Source: Clostridia bacterium (GTDB taxonomy: Bacteria; Bacillota_A; Clostridia; Oscillospirales; CAG-272). Taken from it: a stretch of DNA of 7,295 nt. The translations under genes were made by a program, and so were the position numbers. The notes beneath the pieces are model-generated. The model searched no databases and had not been told where the DNA came from. It worked only from the letters and a program-made list of their open reading frames with translations. The stretch's first letter is position 1; each line of letters opens with the position of its first letter. Below are positions 5,563-7,295 of the stretch, piece after piece. The stretch spans positions 1 to 7,295 of the forward strand of contig JAGBUD010000026.1 of the NCBI GenBank assembly GCA_017630995.1, given 5' to 3'.

Positions 5563-7295
5563 TCAGTTTTCAGTGTCCACAACCGAGAAGCGAAGCTTGC
5601 CCCTCGATATATCTGCCTCCTCAAGACGAACGGTCACTCTGTCCCCTATTTTATAGGTAACGTCACGCGACCTGATTGACATATTGCCCTCGTCATAGAC
5701 AAACGAGCCGAGAAGCTCCTCGATGGGCACAAGTCCCTCACAGGTGTTTTGAAGCTCGCAGAAAAATCCAAACGAGGTGACCGAGCTTACGTGCGCCTCG
5801 AATATTTCACCGATGCGCGAGGACATATAAACGGTTTTATATAGGTTTTCTATCTTGCGCTCCGCCGAAATTGCCGAAAGCTCGGATTCGGTTGCCGCCG
5901 CGGCGGCGCGGTAGGCATACTTTTTATACTGCTCCGCGCTCTTTCCCTCAAAAAGCACCTTATGAATTATGCGGTGGGTTGCGAGGTCGGAGAGTCTTCT
6001 TATCGGAGAGGTAAAATGACAGTAATGCGAGAGCGAAAGACCGAAATGGTCGGCTCTCACGTCGGAATACTTCGCCTTTGACATCGTTCGAAGCATAGTG
6101 TAGGATACGGGACGGGAAAGTCCTCTTTCCTCCGCTTCGGCAAGCAAATTTGAAAAGTCAAGAGGTGTGCTTTTCTCCCGAGAGATATTTTTGGTATCAA
6201 ATCCGAGGTTGTGCATATAGGTGACAAACGAGGAAAGCTTTTCCTCCGTAGGTCTTTCGTGCACGCGGTATACGCAAGGGATTTTATTTTCGGTAAGATA
6301 GGTTGCAACCGCCTCGTTTGCAGTGAGCATAAACTGCTCGATAAGGCGCTCCGCGTCACCGCGCTCACGTGCGATAATTTCACACGGCTCTCCCGCTTCG
6401 TCAAGCAAGACCTCCGCCTCCGTGCTTTCAAGCTCCATAGCTCCGCGAGCGCGCGAGTTTGAAAGAAGAATGAGGTAAAGCTCGCGCATTCTCATAAGAG
6501 ATGGGATAATGCGCTTATATTTTGCGAGAGTTTCCCTATCGGCTGTGCCGAGGAATATCTCGTTTACCTCGCGGTAGGTTGCGCGCAAGCAGCTTGTGAT
6601 GACCGATTTTTCGATTTTAACACCCACAATCTCGCCGCGAGCGTTAAGGCTTATCATAGCGCTCAATGCAAGCTTTTCCTCACCCGCGTTAAGCGAGCAA
6701 GCGCCGTTTGAAAGGGCGGGCGGAAGCATAGGCACGACCTTGTCCGCAAAGTAGACGCTCGTGCCGCGGCTCATCGCAGTGCGCTCCAGGGTGGATTTTT
6801 CCTTAACGTAGGCGCTCACGTCTGCTATATGAACGCCGAGGAGCCAACCCGTGCGAGTTTTTTTGAGGGAAACCGCGTCGTCAAGGTCCTTTGCTCCGTC
6901 ACCGTCTATGGTGAATATTATATCCCCTCTGAAAGCTCTGCCCTCGTAATTTATTGGTCGGGCGGCGGCTATATTTGCCTCGTAAAGCTCCGACTCCGAA
7001 AACTCGGTTACAATGCCGCTTTCTTGAAGAATTGCCGCATAGCTTGCCGCCTTTGTTTTTGCAGAGCCGAAATTGAGAGTTACCTCGCAAGAGAGCCTTG
7101 CTCCTCTTTTAAGGCTTACCTCAACCTTATCGCCAACCTCGGCACCGTCAAGACGGGTGATGGGAATTTTAATCTGAAATTTAGGATCGTCGGCAAGGAA
7201 ATAGCACTCCCGCACGCCTCTACCTCTGCGCCCTACGGGGCGGTTTTCATAGATACAGCCGATAAGGCTTTTTCTCGAATACTCGGTTATGCGGA
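5563..7295 (-). CDS. rnr: Ribonuclease R, missing N-terminus (runs off right edge)
   Basis: RNase R is a processive 3'-to-5' exoribonuclease of the RNase II (RNB) family, able to degrade structured RNA, and acts in rRNA quality control and decay of stalled messages with tmRNA. The frame is open to the right edge, giving 576 visible residues; full-length members have about 700, so roughly 100-150 N-terminal residues (first cold-shock or helix-turn-helix part) are lost. The visible protein begins within a cold-shock-type OB domain. The RNB domain follows, with TIDGDGAKDLDDAV holding the metal-binding aspartates (130, 136, 138 and 139 counted from the first visible codon) and HYCHFTSPIRRLSDLATHR near 423-441. 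A C-terminal S1 RNA-binding domain (about 492-574) contains SFGFFCEL and EGLVPIEEL. A GTG at 7215 is internal to the OB domain and is not the real start. SmpB, a common neighbour, does not follow it here. Confidence 0.95.
   Translation of the reverse strand, partial: RITEYSRKSLIGCIYENRPVGRRGRGVRECYFLADDPKFQIKIPITRLDGAEVGDKVEVSLKRGARLSCEVTLNFGSAKTKAASYAAILQESGIVTEFSESELYEANIAAARPINYEGRAFRGDIIFTIDGDGAKDLDDAVSLKKTRTGWLLGVHIADVSAYVKEKSTLERTAMSRGTSVYFADKVVPMLPPALSNGACSLNAGEEKLALSAMISLNARGEIVGVKIEKSVITSCLRATYREVNEIFLGTADRETLAKYKRIIPSLMRMRELYLILLSNSRARGAMELESTEAEVLLDEAGEPCEIIARERGDAERLIEQFMLTANEAVATYLTENKIPCVYRVHERPTEEKLSSFVTYMHNLGFDTKNISREKSTPLDFSNLLAEAEERGLSRPVSYTMLRTMSKAKYSDVRADHFGLSLSHYCHFTSPIRRLSDLATHRIIHKVLFEGKSAEQYKKYAYRAAAAATESELSAISAERKIENLYKTVYMSSRIGEIFEAHVSSVTSFGFFCELQNTCEGLVPIEELLGSFVYDEGNMSIRSRDVTYKIGDRVTVRLEEADISRGKLRFSVVDTEN

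Noticed and set aside
7213..7215. GTG as the start of ribonuclease R
   Set aside because: The frame stays open to the window edge, and the residues upstream fit the family's OB domain, so the gene is cut by the edge and does not start there.

Overview
The window looks like chromosomal DNA of a low-to-mid GC member of the Bacillota (class Clostridia is the best guess). Supporting signs are purine-rich Shine-Dalgarno sequences before nearly every gene, SigA-type promoters with extended -10 elements, an HPr carrying both His15 and the Firmicutes regulatory Ser46, and the small tightly packed genes. No phage, transposase, CRISPR or tRNA signal is visible. All seven or eight real genes lie on the minus strand, so transcription runs from the right edge (7295) to the left edge (1).

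In transcription order: (1) rnr, ribonuclease R, entering from the right edge with its N-terminus missing (5563-7295); (2) a CPBP-family intramembrane metalloprotease (4650-5456); (3) tadA, tRNA adenosine-34 deaminase (3961-4509); (4) rimM (3388-3903), starting a new unit from a near-consensus extended -10 promoter whose -35 box lies inside the last codons of tadA; (5) trmD (2637-3398), overlapping rimM by 11 nt; (6) a 578-residue polytopic membrane protein resembling the O-antigen ligase/polymerase superfamily (841-2577); (7) ptsH/HPr (462-728), with its own strong extended -10 promoter; (8) uvrC (1-237), first 79 codons only, running off the left edge.

Functionally the block mixes translation and RNA maintenance (rnr, tadA, rimM, trmD), envelope functions (CPBP protease, O-antigen-ligase-like protein), carbon-flux control (HPr) and nucleotide excision repair (uvrC). 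rimM-trmD is a conserved pair, but the rpsP and rplS genes that often flank it are absent; a membrane protein gene follows instead.

Most of the window is ordinary housekeeping DNA. The most unusual part is the 224-bp ptsH-uvrC interval (238-461). It holds a consensus TATAAT, a perfect 19-bp inverted repeat whose two arms are each also a small hairpin (375-446), and then a 94-nt stretch that contains no U on the uvrC sense strand (239-332). The membrane protein gene behind trmD, which keeps the ligase-fold signature but lacks the His-Asn motif usual for the family, is the second point of interest. I found no convincing new multi-gene system.
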